From assembly GCA_020726505.1 (NCBI GenBank), contig JAHLEZ010000021.1, forward strand, positions 186,001 through 250,000: a stretch of DNA of 64,000 nt, in the 5' to 3' direction. This stretch comes from Leptodontidium sp. MPI-SDFR-AT-0119. Taxonomy: Eukaryota > Ascomycota > Leotiomycetes > Helotiales > Leptodontidiaceae. The position numbers were made by a program, and so were the translations under genes. Of this stretch, positions 12,091 to 21,521 are shown one piece after another. Numbering within the stretch: position 1 is the stretch's first letter; each line of letters opens with the position of its first letter. A model generated the notes under the pieces. It had not been told where the DNA came from, searched no databases, and saw nothing but the letters and a program-made list of their open reading frames with translations.

Positions 12091-13815
12091 TCAATACATC
12101 CGCGCCACTGGGGCCCTCCAAGGCGCAGGCTCCAGTTGTCGTTCTGGCTGTGGTTCTGGCTGTGGTCCTGGCTGTGGTTCTGGCTGTGTTCCTGGCTCTG
12201 CTTCCGGCTCCCGTGCCACTACCGCAGTACTTCTACGCCTGCGGATACGAGTGCCCTTGCCCTTTTTCACCCTCTTCGTACTACTCACCACTTCCACTTC
12301 CACTTCTGACTCTGTCTCTGCCTCACTTGCCTCTAGCTCTGCGTTCTTGCGCTTCCGACCACGTTTTCCCTTGCTTTTGACAGCGTCTTTCGCAGCACGC
12401 TTTGCTCGTGCTTCCTCGATGTCCTCAAAACTCATAACTTTCGCTTTCCCTAGAACTACCGACCTAGTCGATCTGCGAACTTTGGCTTCATTGTTTGCCT
12501 CCGTTAAGAATTGGTTTCGATTGTTGAGGAGGGCACATTCGGCAAACGATACTTGAGCGGCATTTGCAAGCTTCTGTACACGCTTTTGAAGGCGCTGTGT
12601 ACTCGTGGCATCAAGTGTTTGAGTATCCTGTTTGATCTGGTTATATAGCGACATAAGACCCTCAGCTGATACAGGCGTCACAGGTGTTTGTACAGCTTCA
12701 TCTTGTATATAAGCAGCCCCTTCTACTGCATCGGTTTCTGGACTGGTCGGTTGGGTAGGGGGCTTTGGTGTGAGTACTCTGTCCGGGTTATCTGGAAATA
12801 AGCCACATGCAGCCCACGCAGATGTGATGTTTCTCTTCGTGAACGCCTTCTCCCTCGCAAAGCTATACAAGGAGGTGAAATGTTCCTTGCCGACGGTGTT
12901 AGTACCTCCTTGAAACAGCCGTTCCACTCGTTCTCGATAGGCTGCCTTTAAAGGTGCAAAGGGTCCGACATCACAAGGCTGGAGCTTGTGTGAGGTATGA
13001 GAAGGTAGACGACATAAAATGATGTTGTTTTCTAGACAAAATTCCAGGATTTCAAGCGTCTCATGGGTCCCAAAGCCGTCACAAATCAGCACCCGTGGCT
13101 TCTGGTTAGCACGTTCTTTTGTCTGTGGGTCGAATACACGCTTGAGCCACTCAAAGCTGATCTTAGAGTCAGTGTATCCAGATTCGGAGCATGCATAGTG
13201 CCATCCAGGAGTAGGGAACGTAGTCCAGTTGCTACGATGGGTAACAGCTGGCCAGATGATCATTGGCAACAAAGACCTACCGTCTGCACTTATACATTCG
13301 ATGGCAGTCACCATCGTCCGCTTGACACCGGCGCCTCTATAGTCTCGCGGGTCATCCTTACTGATTAGGACTTTGACAGAGCCGAGCATGCACAGCATAA
13401 CTCCCGTCTCGTCCATGTTGTAGACATTCTCTGGCCGAATAGCTGGATCCTGCAATACCTTTCCGATCACATCGAACCAGTGTATAATCTTGTCGTATAT
13501 GTTGTTCTCATGACGTTTCCAGTCTATCGCCCTGACTCTTCGTGATTTGAGTTCCGGGTGGCGCCTCACAAAGCCCTGAGCCCAATTCTTGCCAGGAGGG
13601 TTGACCGGTCTCTCGGTCGTCGAACGTTGGCGGGCAATGACAAAGGCCAGGGAAGGTACGAACTTGATCCGCACAGGGTTTCCGAGGTCAGATATTCCTT
13701 TCAGATACTTTTCGAGAGCTTTCTCTTCGGACGGAGTGAGGTATTGCTGGCTCTGCGCTTTCTGTTCTTTCGAGCGCCGCCCTTGCGCACGATGATGGAG
13801 GGTAGTGAGAGGCAC
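12091..13815 (-). CDS. Pogo/Fot1-type DDE transposase, N-terminus missing
   Basis: A single 574-codon frame encodes a Tc5/CENP-B-type HTH region (KNWAQGFVRRHPELKSRR) followed by a DDE_1 catalytic domain. The acidic residues are visible in VYNMDETGV, LICDGFGTHE and LQPCDVGPF. The last two are spaced D35D, as in Fot1/pogo elements. The C-terminus is basic and then a PEPQ-rich low-complexity tail. The frame begins at a GTG in a peptide (GVPLTTLHHRAQGRRS) that looks like the end of the first pipsqueak HTH. An in-frame TAG lies just upstream (13837-13839), so the first ~30 residues are missing or lie on an exon I could not find. No clean TIRs of its own were identified next to it. It sits upstream of the NLR gene, in a position where NLR paralogues C and D have no such gene. 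Confidence 0.8.
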   Translation of the reverse strand: MPLTTLHHRAQGRRSKEQKAQSQQYLTPSEEKALEKYLKGISDLGNPVRIKFVPSLAFVIARQRSTTERPVNPPGKNWAQGFVRRHPELKSRRVRAIDWKRHENNIYDKIIHWFDVIGKVLQDPAIRPENVYNMDETGVMLCMLGSVKVLISKDDPRDYRGAGVKRTMVTAIECISADGRSLLPMIIWPAVTHRSNWTTFPTPGWHYACSESGYTDSKISFEWLKRVFDPQTKERANQKPRVLICDGFGTHETLEILEFCLENNIILCRLPSHTSHKLQPCDVGPFAPLKAAYRERVERLFQGGTNTVGKEHFTSLYSFAREKAFTKRNITSAWAACGLFPDNPDRVLTPKPPTQPTSPETDAVEGAAYIQDEAVQTPVTPVSAEGLMSLYNQIKQDTQTLDATSTQRLQKRVQKLANAAQVSFAECALLNNRNQFLTEANNEAKVRRSTRSVVLGKAKVMSFEDIEEARAKRAAKDAVKSKGKRGRKRKNAELEASEAETESEVEVEVVSSTKRVKKGKGTRIRRRRSTAVVAREPEAEPGTQPEPQPGPQPEPQPERQLEPAPWRAPVARMY

Positions 13816-14240
13816 TCCACTGCGTTTTGATCTGACCTACCTTCGATCATCCATTAGATGTCGAGTGTTCTAGCCTGAAGTCTTAGACTGGCATTTATCA
13901 AGCTGGTATCAAGATATGGCGAGATGTAGAACGTAACTCACCGGCGGGACTGCGAGGTGAAGCCGTTCCACCATCATCCATCTATCCCATCCCATTCTGG
14001 CATCGGCACCACGACGTCATGCACGACCGTGCCAGTGAAGTCCTTGCAGAAGAGCTTGTGCCGGGTGAGTCTCGAACATACGATGCCAGTCCCCAGATTT
14101 CTTTACCCTCCCTTTCAGCAACGAAAACCTGTTATGATCAATCGAGATTGGCTTCGAATATCTTTGCTACTCATGACCTCTACCATTCCTCCGTTGATCA
14201 TGGGACCGGTCTTGCGCGCTTCCAGTGATGTACGACGATG

Positions 14241-14290
14241 CTATTGCCGCGAGGCTGCCGCCAAGCTGAGTGCGCCAGCCGCAACCTGAG
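14241..14290 (+). promoter_or_regulatory. Conserved 5' leader block of the HET-NLR genes
   Basis: A ~45-nt block with GGCTGCCGCC and GCTGAGTGCGCCAGCC is shared by all four HET-NLR paralogues in the window. It lies about 100-155 nt upstream of each ATG (others near 39855, 47560 and, on the minus strand, 57250-57300). It is not in a conserved open frame, so it is probably 5' UTR or promoter inherited with the gene. Confidence 0.5.
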
Positions 14291-14395
14291 CTGAAGTCTT
14301 CCACCTTTGCATCTGTGTCAACTCGACGGCTTAACTACTACCGAGAACTCTTCCTCCTGCGATCCTCGACTCATCGACTCGAAGCCAGTTGAAAA

Positions 14396-17300
14396 ATGCG
14401 TCTGCTGCAGTGCGACAACGATGGCGACTTCAGCCTGACCGAGTTCGCTGAGAATGACATACCGAAATATGCAATACTTTCACACAGATGGGGAGCGGGG
14501 GAGGTCACATATCACGATCTGTTAGACGGCACAGGCAAGAGCAAGGCTGGCTATGGAAAGATACAGTTCTGCGGAGAACAGGCGAGGCGTGACGGCTTAC
14601 AATACTTCTGGGTGGACACCTGTTGTATCGATAAATCTAATGCCGTGGAGTATCAACACGCGATCAACTCGATGTTTCGCTGGTACCGGGATGCGACCAA
14701 GTGCTACGTTTACCTGCCAGATGTTTCGCGACCTCGCTCTGTTCTGGCCGACAATACCAACGAATCTTGGGAATCGTCATTTCGAAAAAGCGAATGGTTC
14801 AGACGAGGCTGGACTCTACAAGAGCTTATTGCACCGGCATCAGTCGACTTCTTCTGCAAAGATCGGGAGCTATTAGGCAATAAGGTCTCCTTAGAACGGC
14901 ACATCTGCGAAGTAACAGGTATTCCAGCTAGAGCCCTTCGAGGAAGCCGTTTGTCTGACTTCACGGTTGCTGAGCGAATGTCGTGGACAGAATGTCGTGA
15001 GACGACCTATAAAGAAGACAAGGCATATTCACTGCTAGGAATTTTTGACGTTTACATGCCACTCATCTACGGTGAGGGGAAGGACAGGGCGTTGGCGCGA
15101 CTTCGAGAGGAGATTGACAAGGCCTCGAGAGGTATATCTTGCTCTTCTGTCATCAAATGAAAGAAGCTGCTAACTCTATCAGGATCTAACCGCGAGGACT
15201 TCTCAGTCACCTTCAGCCTCTCCGATGCTTTCGACGTCGAACACTTCGTGGCCCGGGAAGATGAGCTCTCGAGAATACACAAGGCACTCAGAGGCGATGG
15301 GTCCCGGCGGGCAGTTGTTCTACACGGTCTAGGCGGAATTGGCAAGACACAACTTAGTATTGCATATATGAAGCGGCATAAGGATGATTACTCGGCAATA
15401 TTCTGGCTCAACATCAAAGACGAGGATTCTGTGAAGCAGAGCTTTGCTAAGCTGGCTAAGCAAATATCAAGAGAACACCCGTCGGCCATCCCGGTTAGTA
15501 GTCAAGAAACGAAGCAAAACCTGGATGAAGTTGTTGAGTCTGTTAAGGCGTGGCTGAGTCTGCCTAACAATACACGATGGCTGATGATCTACGACAACTA
15601 CGATACTCCTAAACTATGTAGTAGGATGGATCCTGCGGCTGTGGATATCAGAAAGTTCCTTCCCGATTCATACCAAGGGTCAGTTATTATTACAACGCGG
15701 TCATCGGAGGTCAGAATTGGTCATCTTATTCAGGTTCGGAAGCTTAGCAATATACGTGATAGCCTTGAGATTTTGTCAACGGTGTCGCGACGACAAGAGC
15801 TGAAAACAGGTGAGACGTTTTAGATTTAACATCCATTATCTAATACTTTAAACCAGATCCCGATGCTGTGAAGCTTGCAGAGGAATTGGATGGCCTTCCC
15901 CTCGCATTGGCTACAGCTGGAGCATATCTTGATCAAACACCAAGGAGTTTCTCAGACTATCTTCGTCTGTACAAGGAGTCATGGGCAAGGCTTAAGGAGA
16001 CAAGCCCTGAGCTAAGCTCGTACGAAGACCGCACCCTTTACTCGACATGGTAAATCTCTTTCGACAATATCAAAAAGCGGAACCCCCTCTCGGCAGATCT
16101 ACTTCGCCTATGGGCGTATTTTGACAATCAGGATCTGTGGTTTGAGCTTCTTCGACATGGCGATTCTGAGGATCCCGAATGGATACGAGAGCTCACTAAA
16201 GACGAGGTAAGCTTTGACGGTGCGGTGCGGGTTTTGAGTAACCATGGGCTAGTGGAGGTAGCAACGTCTTCACAAGAATCGACCGAGTCTAAAGGGTATA
16301 GCATTCATGGATGTGTTCACTCCTGGACCATTCATGCTCTGAACCAAGAATGGGATTACGATTTAGCTAGGCTAGCTGTAAAGTTTGTGGGAGCACATGT
16401 CCCTGGAGAGAAGGATAGTCAGCTATGGATGATGCAACGTCGACTTCTCCAGCATGCAGCGAGATGCTCATATATGTTTTCAAACAGCCTGGTAGTAGAC
16501 GATGAGCTAGCAGATGATTGCCACAACCTAGGATACCTCTACGCCGACCAAGGCAAGCTGGACGAGGCCGAGCAGATGTACCAGCGGGCGCTGCAAGGCT
16601 ACGAGAAGGCATGGGGTCCGGAGCACACGTCGACGCTCTCCACGGTCAACAACCTGGGGAGCCTCTACGCCGGCCAAGGTAAGCTGGTTAAGGCCGAGCA
16701 GATGTACCAGCGGGCGCTCGAAGGCTACGAGAAGGCATGGGATCCGGACCACACGTCGACGCTCGACACGGTCAACAACCTGGCAGCCCTCTACGCCGAC
16801 CAAGGCAAGCTGGTCGAGGCCGAGCGCATGTACCAGCGGGCGCTCGAAGGCTACGAGAAGGCATGGGGTCCGGAGCACACGTCGACGCTCAGGACGGTCA
16901 ACAACCTAGGGAACCTCTACGCCAACCAAGGCAAGCTGGTCGAAGCCGAGCGGATGTACCAGCGGGCGCTGCAAGGCAAGGAGAAGGCATGGGGTCCGGA
17001 CCACACGTCGACGCTCGACACGGTTAACAACCTAGGTCTCCTCTACGCCAACCAAGGCAAGCTGGTCGAGGCCGAGCAGATGTACCAGCGGGCGCTCGAA
17101 GGCAAGGAGAAGGCATGGGGTCCGGAGCACACGTCGACGCTCGACACGGTCAACAACCTGGCAGCCCTCTACGCCAACCAAGGCAAGCTAGTCGAGGCCG
17201 AGCGGATGTACCAGCGGGCGCTGCAAGGCAAGGAGAAGGCATGGGGTCCGGACCACACGTCGACGCTCGACACGGTCAACAACCTAGGGAACCTCTACGC

Positions 17301-18267
17301 CAACCAAGGTAAGCTGGTCGAGGCCGAGCAGATGTACCAGCGGGCGCTCGAAGGCTACGAGAAGGCATGGGGTCCGGAGCACACGTCGACGCTCTCCACG
17401 GTCAACAACCTGGGGAGCCTCTACGCCGGCCAAGGTAAGCTGGTTAAGGCCGAGCAGATGTACCAGCGGGCGCTCGAAGGCTACGAGAAGGCATGGGATC
17501 CGGACCACACGTCGACGCTCGACACGGTCAACAACCTGGCAGCCCTCTACGCCAACCAAGGCAAGCTGGTCGAGGCCGAGCGCATGTACCAGCGGGCGCT
17601 CGAAGGCTACGAGAAGGCATGGGGTCCGGAGCACACGTCGACGCTCAGGACGGTCAACAACCTGGGTCTCCTCTACGCCGACCAAGGTAAGCTGGTCCAG
17701 GCCGAGCGCATGTTCCAGCGGGCACTACAAAGCTACGAAAAGGCGTCCGGCCCTAAGCATACAACAACACTCAATGCGGTCAACTGCTTGGGTGTTATCA
17801 TCAAGCGACGGTGTTATGCGGCTACTAAGCTCTCAGCCAGTATCATTGTGCTTATAAACGTCAAGCAATTAGCCGGTCTTTGTATCAAGTTTCAATCCGC
17901 AAGACGTGTGCTATTGGGTAGTATTGGGCGAGTGTACGCCTGGATCGGAGACGATATAAAGTCTACAGCTGCCTTTGCGCATCAATTGGCTCTAACTTCC
18001 CCTGCTTACAATGCCGATTGCGATAGTTGTGATACTAATCTAACTGTCAATACCAGTCGACTCGTTTGTAGGGTATGTGAAGAGAGTGATCTATGTAGAA
18101 GCTGTTTTGATAAATTAGAATGCAATGGACTCGGAGAGGTTTCTTCTTCATGTCAAGGCCACAAGTTCCTCGATTTGGGCGGTGTTGGTATAGGAAAATC
18201 TCCTTTAACCAATGATGCGACATATCGCGCATCAGTCGAGGAGTGGTTGAAGGGTATAGCACTATAG
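14396..18267 (+). pseudogene. HET-NB-ARC-TPR-ZZ NLR with one internal stop
   Basis: Exons 14396-15131, 15183-15809 and 15857-18267 join in frame (1257 codons before the final stop). Residues 1-245 are a HET domain (AILSHRWG, YFWVDTCCIDKS, RGWTLQELIAP). An NB-ARC follows: GLGGIGKTQ P-loop near 294, LMIYDNYD near 378, GLPLAL near 467. Ten 42-aa kinesin-light-chain-type TPRs span ~683-1102. A ZZ-type zinc finger (CDSCD, CRVCEESDLCRSC) lies at ~1175-1210. NLRs of this design sense non-self and trigger incompatibility-type cell death through HET. A TAA at 16051-16053 interrupts the frame between GLPL and the TPRs. Everything after it is intact, so the lesion is recent and probably a CAA-to-TAA change. 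No GT-AG intron removes it without a new stop. Without readthrough the product would be a HET-NB-ARC fragment. Confidence 0.82.
16540..17799 (+). repeat. Ten near-identical 126-bp TPR-coding repeats
   Basis: Each unit encodes 42 residues of the form YANQGKLVEAEQMYQRALEG plus a linker ending TVNNLGNL. Units 7-9 almost copy units 1-3, so the array grew in part by duplication of a three-unit block. The last unit is diverged (ASGPKHTTTLNAVN), typical of array edges. Confidence 0.9.
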
Positions 18268-18408
18268 AGAGTAACCTTGCAAGCACGCAAATCCTGCATG
18301 GCTGAACAGGACGGTGAATATGGAAACAGAAGTGCTGGAAGGGCTTCATTTCGCCATTCCGTCGAACAGGCCCAGCGACTTTACTAATCAAAGCTTCTGT
18401 CCCCACCA

Positions 18409-18840
18409 GGTGTCCCTTCTAGCCGAGAATCGCTAGTTCCGTCGATCGGACGTACCGAACCGCGTGGCGGGCCTGCAATTATTGCACGCCACAACAGCCA
18501 CAAAGCTTATAAGGGTCTCGGACAAAAAAATATGGATCTAGATCTTAGATAAGAAGTTTTACGACATGTAAGGGACAATAAGAGCTTGCTAGGGTAGCTG
18601 TGGTTGAGGGCTCGGACTAAGGCCTGAATAGTGGCTTTATATTAATCAGGCGAAAGGGCGACGATCCGAATGTAAAATTTTATTCGGAAGGGGTCAAATT
18701 GCTATTAAATAGCTATATAATGCTTCTAATATTTTATTTGTGTAGACTTACAAGCTGGTGTGGAGTTGAGAATGCGTAAAGTCAAGGTACCTGATGATTT
18801 TCTCGGCACGCAGGGTTTCTCGGCACGCAGGGAGGGACGT
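18409..18840 (-). repeat. Arm B: right inverted arm of NLR cassette 1
   Basis: This is the reverse complement of arms A and C. Read on the minus strand it starts with ACGTCCCTCC and two CCCTGCGTGCCGAGAAA motifs at 18840, next to TA (18841-18842), and ends near TTCTCGGCTAGAAGGG at about 18409. It lies about 140 bp beyond the stop of the NLR gene. Confidence 0.85.
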
Positions 18841-18889
18841 TAGTTTTGATCGTTAAAGTGAATTCTAGGTAAGGTAGGGTAGGTACAGT

Positions 18890-19420
18890 ACTGTACTGTA
18901 GTTCAAAAGTAAAATAAAACATATGGAAGTTGAGGACCGCAGAATCGGCAAGAACTGGGTCCGCTCTGTGATGACCATCAGCGGAACCTTTGGAGTACAT
19001 ACGGGCGGGGATGCACAGCCACAAGTAAAAGCTAGTACCTTGGAACACAGCTAACTTATTCATTTCCCTCCGCTTCATAACGATTCTCAATAAGCTTCTT
19101 GACAGTATTATGACTATTCTGCGACGCCAGTGTCAATAAATATCTGTAGCGCGCATCGCGAGGTCCACCAAGTTCAACGCCTGCATTGAAGAGCGACTGC
19201 ACCATATCTATGCGCCCGTGCTCCGCGGCTCCTTCTAAAGCCGTTCTTCCATGAATTGGGGATGCCCGAATGTTACTACAGCTGGGATAAGGAGGTGGCA
19301 GCAGTGTCCAGGAAGAGATATGGCAGCCGTCTTATATGTTTGTTAAAACCGGCCGGAACTTGACCGTACAATTCTTCGCGACCTACACCAAATGCTTACG
19401 AAACATAACTGTCACGGAAC
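18890..19420 (-). pseudogene. Ankyrin-repeat NLR 3' end remnant (copy 2)
   Basis: On the minus strand this repeats the ankyrin fragment and flanks of 4780-5365. It has the same GRTALEGAAEHGRIDMVQLL reading and the same stop and downstream segment. It lacks about 70 bp near 19345 that are present in copy 1. It starts about 50 bp outside arm B. It is non-functional because the rest of the gene is absent. Confidence 0.65.
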
Positions 19421-19798
19421 GAGTGCAAGTACGTGGACAATTGCGACTTGGTTGAATTGATTGATTAACTTAGATGATGTTTGTCACATGAGCAGAGGAG
19501 AGGGCTGGGAAATTTGATGGGAGCCATTTCCTGTTGCAGGTCCCAAGACCATCCAAAAACTGGTGCGACTAAGCTCCCATAGTCCAAAAACTGCTGCTGT
19601 CCGGACGAAGCTCACGCAGTCCAAAAACGCTGCCCTCGCTCGTATGCAGGCTCGTCTCGCAGATGCGAAGAGACGCATGTTTCTTGGTCATCACACCTGT
19701 TCTGTTATTCGTTTTGCCTTCGACCTCTCCCCACGATCGACCTCGATGGACATCCATCCTCTCATCTCCGAACCTCTAAGTCCTCACATCATATCAAC

Positions 19799-21521
19799 AT
19801 GGGTTCACAGACCCGACCCCGTACGATTGTCAATATCCTTGAGGCACAAGCCGGGGCGACGTCTCACCCAGCTCCCGAGAGTTCTGACAAACAGCCTAGA
19901 CGGTCCAACAACTCTAGCTTCAGCACAGCCTCAGAGAGTCCTACGAGCAAGCCGAGCAAGAAAAGACGTCGATCTCCAGAGGATAACGAGCTGCCTACAT
20001 CTAATGTTGAGTTAGGTAATCCCAAGCAAGCTGGGATCGGTGGACAGACGACCTGGAAAACGCGAAATGAGTCGCCGTGGGAGAGCTATGAAAAGATTCT
20101 GGAACTCAACCTCGACGGTGCCGTTACCGTAGCACAACTGAGGGCTCCGCACGCTGGACTGGTTGCCATCAGAGTATTTTCCTCTGCGGATGCAGAGAAG
20201 GCGCTCTACAGGCACCAACATGTCAAGCACGATCACATAGTTTCCGTTCTTGATGCCTTCACAACGGAGGCATCTCTCTACATCGTCCTTGAGCACCTGC
20301 CGATCTCTCTTGAGCAGATCGTGGAAGGTGCCAAGTATCCTACTGAGTTGCAGCTAGCAGCTATTCTCAAACAGGTAAGAGATGGCTACCACTGGCATAG
20401 AACGCTTGCTGACTCGGAGCACCCAAGGTCCTCAGTGGTTTGGTTTATCTCGAAGGTGAGGGATTTGAACATGGATCGCTCAAGTGCTCGTGTATTCTTC
20501 TCAACACCCAGGGCAATATCAAAATTGGTTAGTTCCACGATGGTTCCGTGGGATTCTCTATTGACCAGTACAGCCAACCAGCAATGCTTTGAAAGCGTAC
20601 GAGGAGGTGGGGAGCCTCGGGATGTGAGGGCGCTCAGTCCAATCATGATGGAACTAATGCAGGAATATATCAAAGACGACGGTGCAGTCGGCGTGGACAA
20701 TTTGGTTCGTTGGCCCTCTGATTGCGACGCCGTCACTTTCCTTTCACACACGACATCGGCCATGTCTGCACGCGAATTACAAAATGTACGTGGTTCACTT
20801 CTCTGAATGATGAGATGCTGACATTTCTCAGCACGCGTTGATGATACGTCGTACCCGGAAAGAAGATCTGATGGGCTTGATATTTTTGCTCCTCCTTCGT
20901 TGTGATCTGGCTGGTCTAGGAGCTCATTCAGATACAGATATTGGATTGGATCCCATTCCTGGGTCTTTAGTTGGCCCTTGTCCTCCTTTCTCGCATCCTC
21001 TTGACTGGGTCGTCATTTCTGGCACAATCGTGCTGGTTGAGCAGCCTCCAATCTTGGCTGCCACACCTGCTCCACTACCCGTTTTGTGCTGCCCTTCTAT
21101 ATGCTCCCAGGTTGACATCTTTTCGCCTTGCCTATGCCAAAACAACCTTTGGTGGGCTCATCCACTTTCTCGTCTCTTCCTCCACTTCTTTCCTCCCTTA
21201 CTTTCTGACTCTTCACCTATCTTCACTCCCTTCCAGAGATTCACTCCTTCTCGAACCATCTCTCCCTTCACATCCATTACTCTATCTTCTCATAGAAGCC
21301 GTTTACATATATGCGATATGTGTCAGCGGCATCTTTGCTGCGTTCTTCCTGATCACCTTTCGTTCACGTTTTGTGCAATTCGTCGAATATGTCAATCTCT
21401 TGATGTTCAAATACGTGATAATCCCGCAGATCCTCCGCCGTCATTCATCATTTGGCCCATGGACTCTGGCGGGCATCATCGTAAACACCACGTACATCTC
21501 TGCGAACGTCTACTGTCTTGA
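19799..21521 (+). CDS. Pseudokinase (HGSLxCSxILL family), 4 exons, 3' end unclear
   Basis: Exons 19799-20374, 20428-20527 and 20574-20785 are well supported, with the fourth starting at 20832. Exon 1 (576 nt) and exon 2 (100 nt) have the same lengths as in the gene at 25.9 kb. The protein has a basic Ser-rich N-terminus with an NLS-like KPSKKRRRSP, then a kinase fold. The β3 Lys is replaced (VAIRVF), the catalytic loop reads FEHGSLKCSCILL, and DFG is absent after IKIG. It is therefore a predicted pseudokinase. Exon 4 begins with the family tail (HALMIRRTRKEDLMGLI), but no stop follows where relatives stop. The frame stays open to 21521 and overlaps the ferric reductase region, so the native end was probably near 20920 and the stop has been lost. 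It lies directly upstream of the ferric reductase, as its paralogue at 37.6 kb also does. Confidence 0.68.

Larger units (their letters stand above)
10925..18840. mobile_element. Candidate TIR-bounded unit carrying an NLR gene and a pogo-type transposase
   Basis: Arms A (plus orientation) and B (minus orientation) face each other over 7.9 kb, and each outer end abuts a TA dinucleotide (10923-10924 and 18841-18842). Two 17-bp motifs sit at each tip, as transposase-binding sites often do. The interior holds a pogo/Fot1-type transposase (minus) and a HET-NB-ARC-TPR gene (plus). A second NLR gene at 47.7 kb lies between arms D and E in the same arrangement without a transposase. TA flanks and TIRs fit the Tc1/mariner superfamily. 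That this is one mobile unit, rather than an NLR locus into which a transposon inserted, is inference. Confidence 0.55.

Noticed and set aside
12004..12380. Plus-strand hydrophobic frames near 12.1-12.4 kb
   Set aside because: They are antisense to the PEPQ-rich C-terminus of the transposase.
16022..16110. Intron that would remove the TAA at 16051 in the NLR gene
   Set aside because: The GTAAAT donor at the stop gives either a 29-nt intron or, with the CGGCAG acceptor, a new TGA. Neither is credible.
16540..17799. Tandem repeats as a CRISPR-like array or satellite
   Set aside because: The 126-bp period is coding (42-aa TPR) and in frame with the NLR gene.
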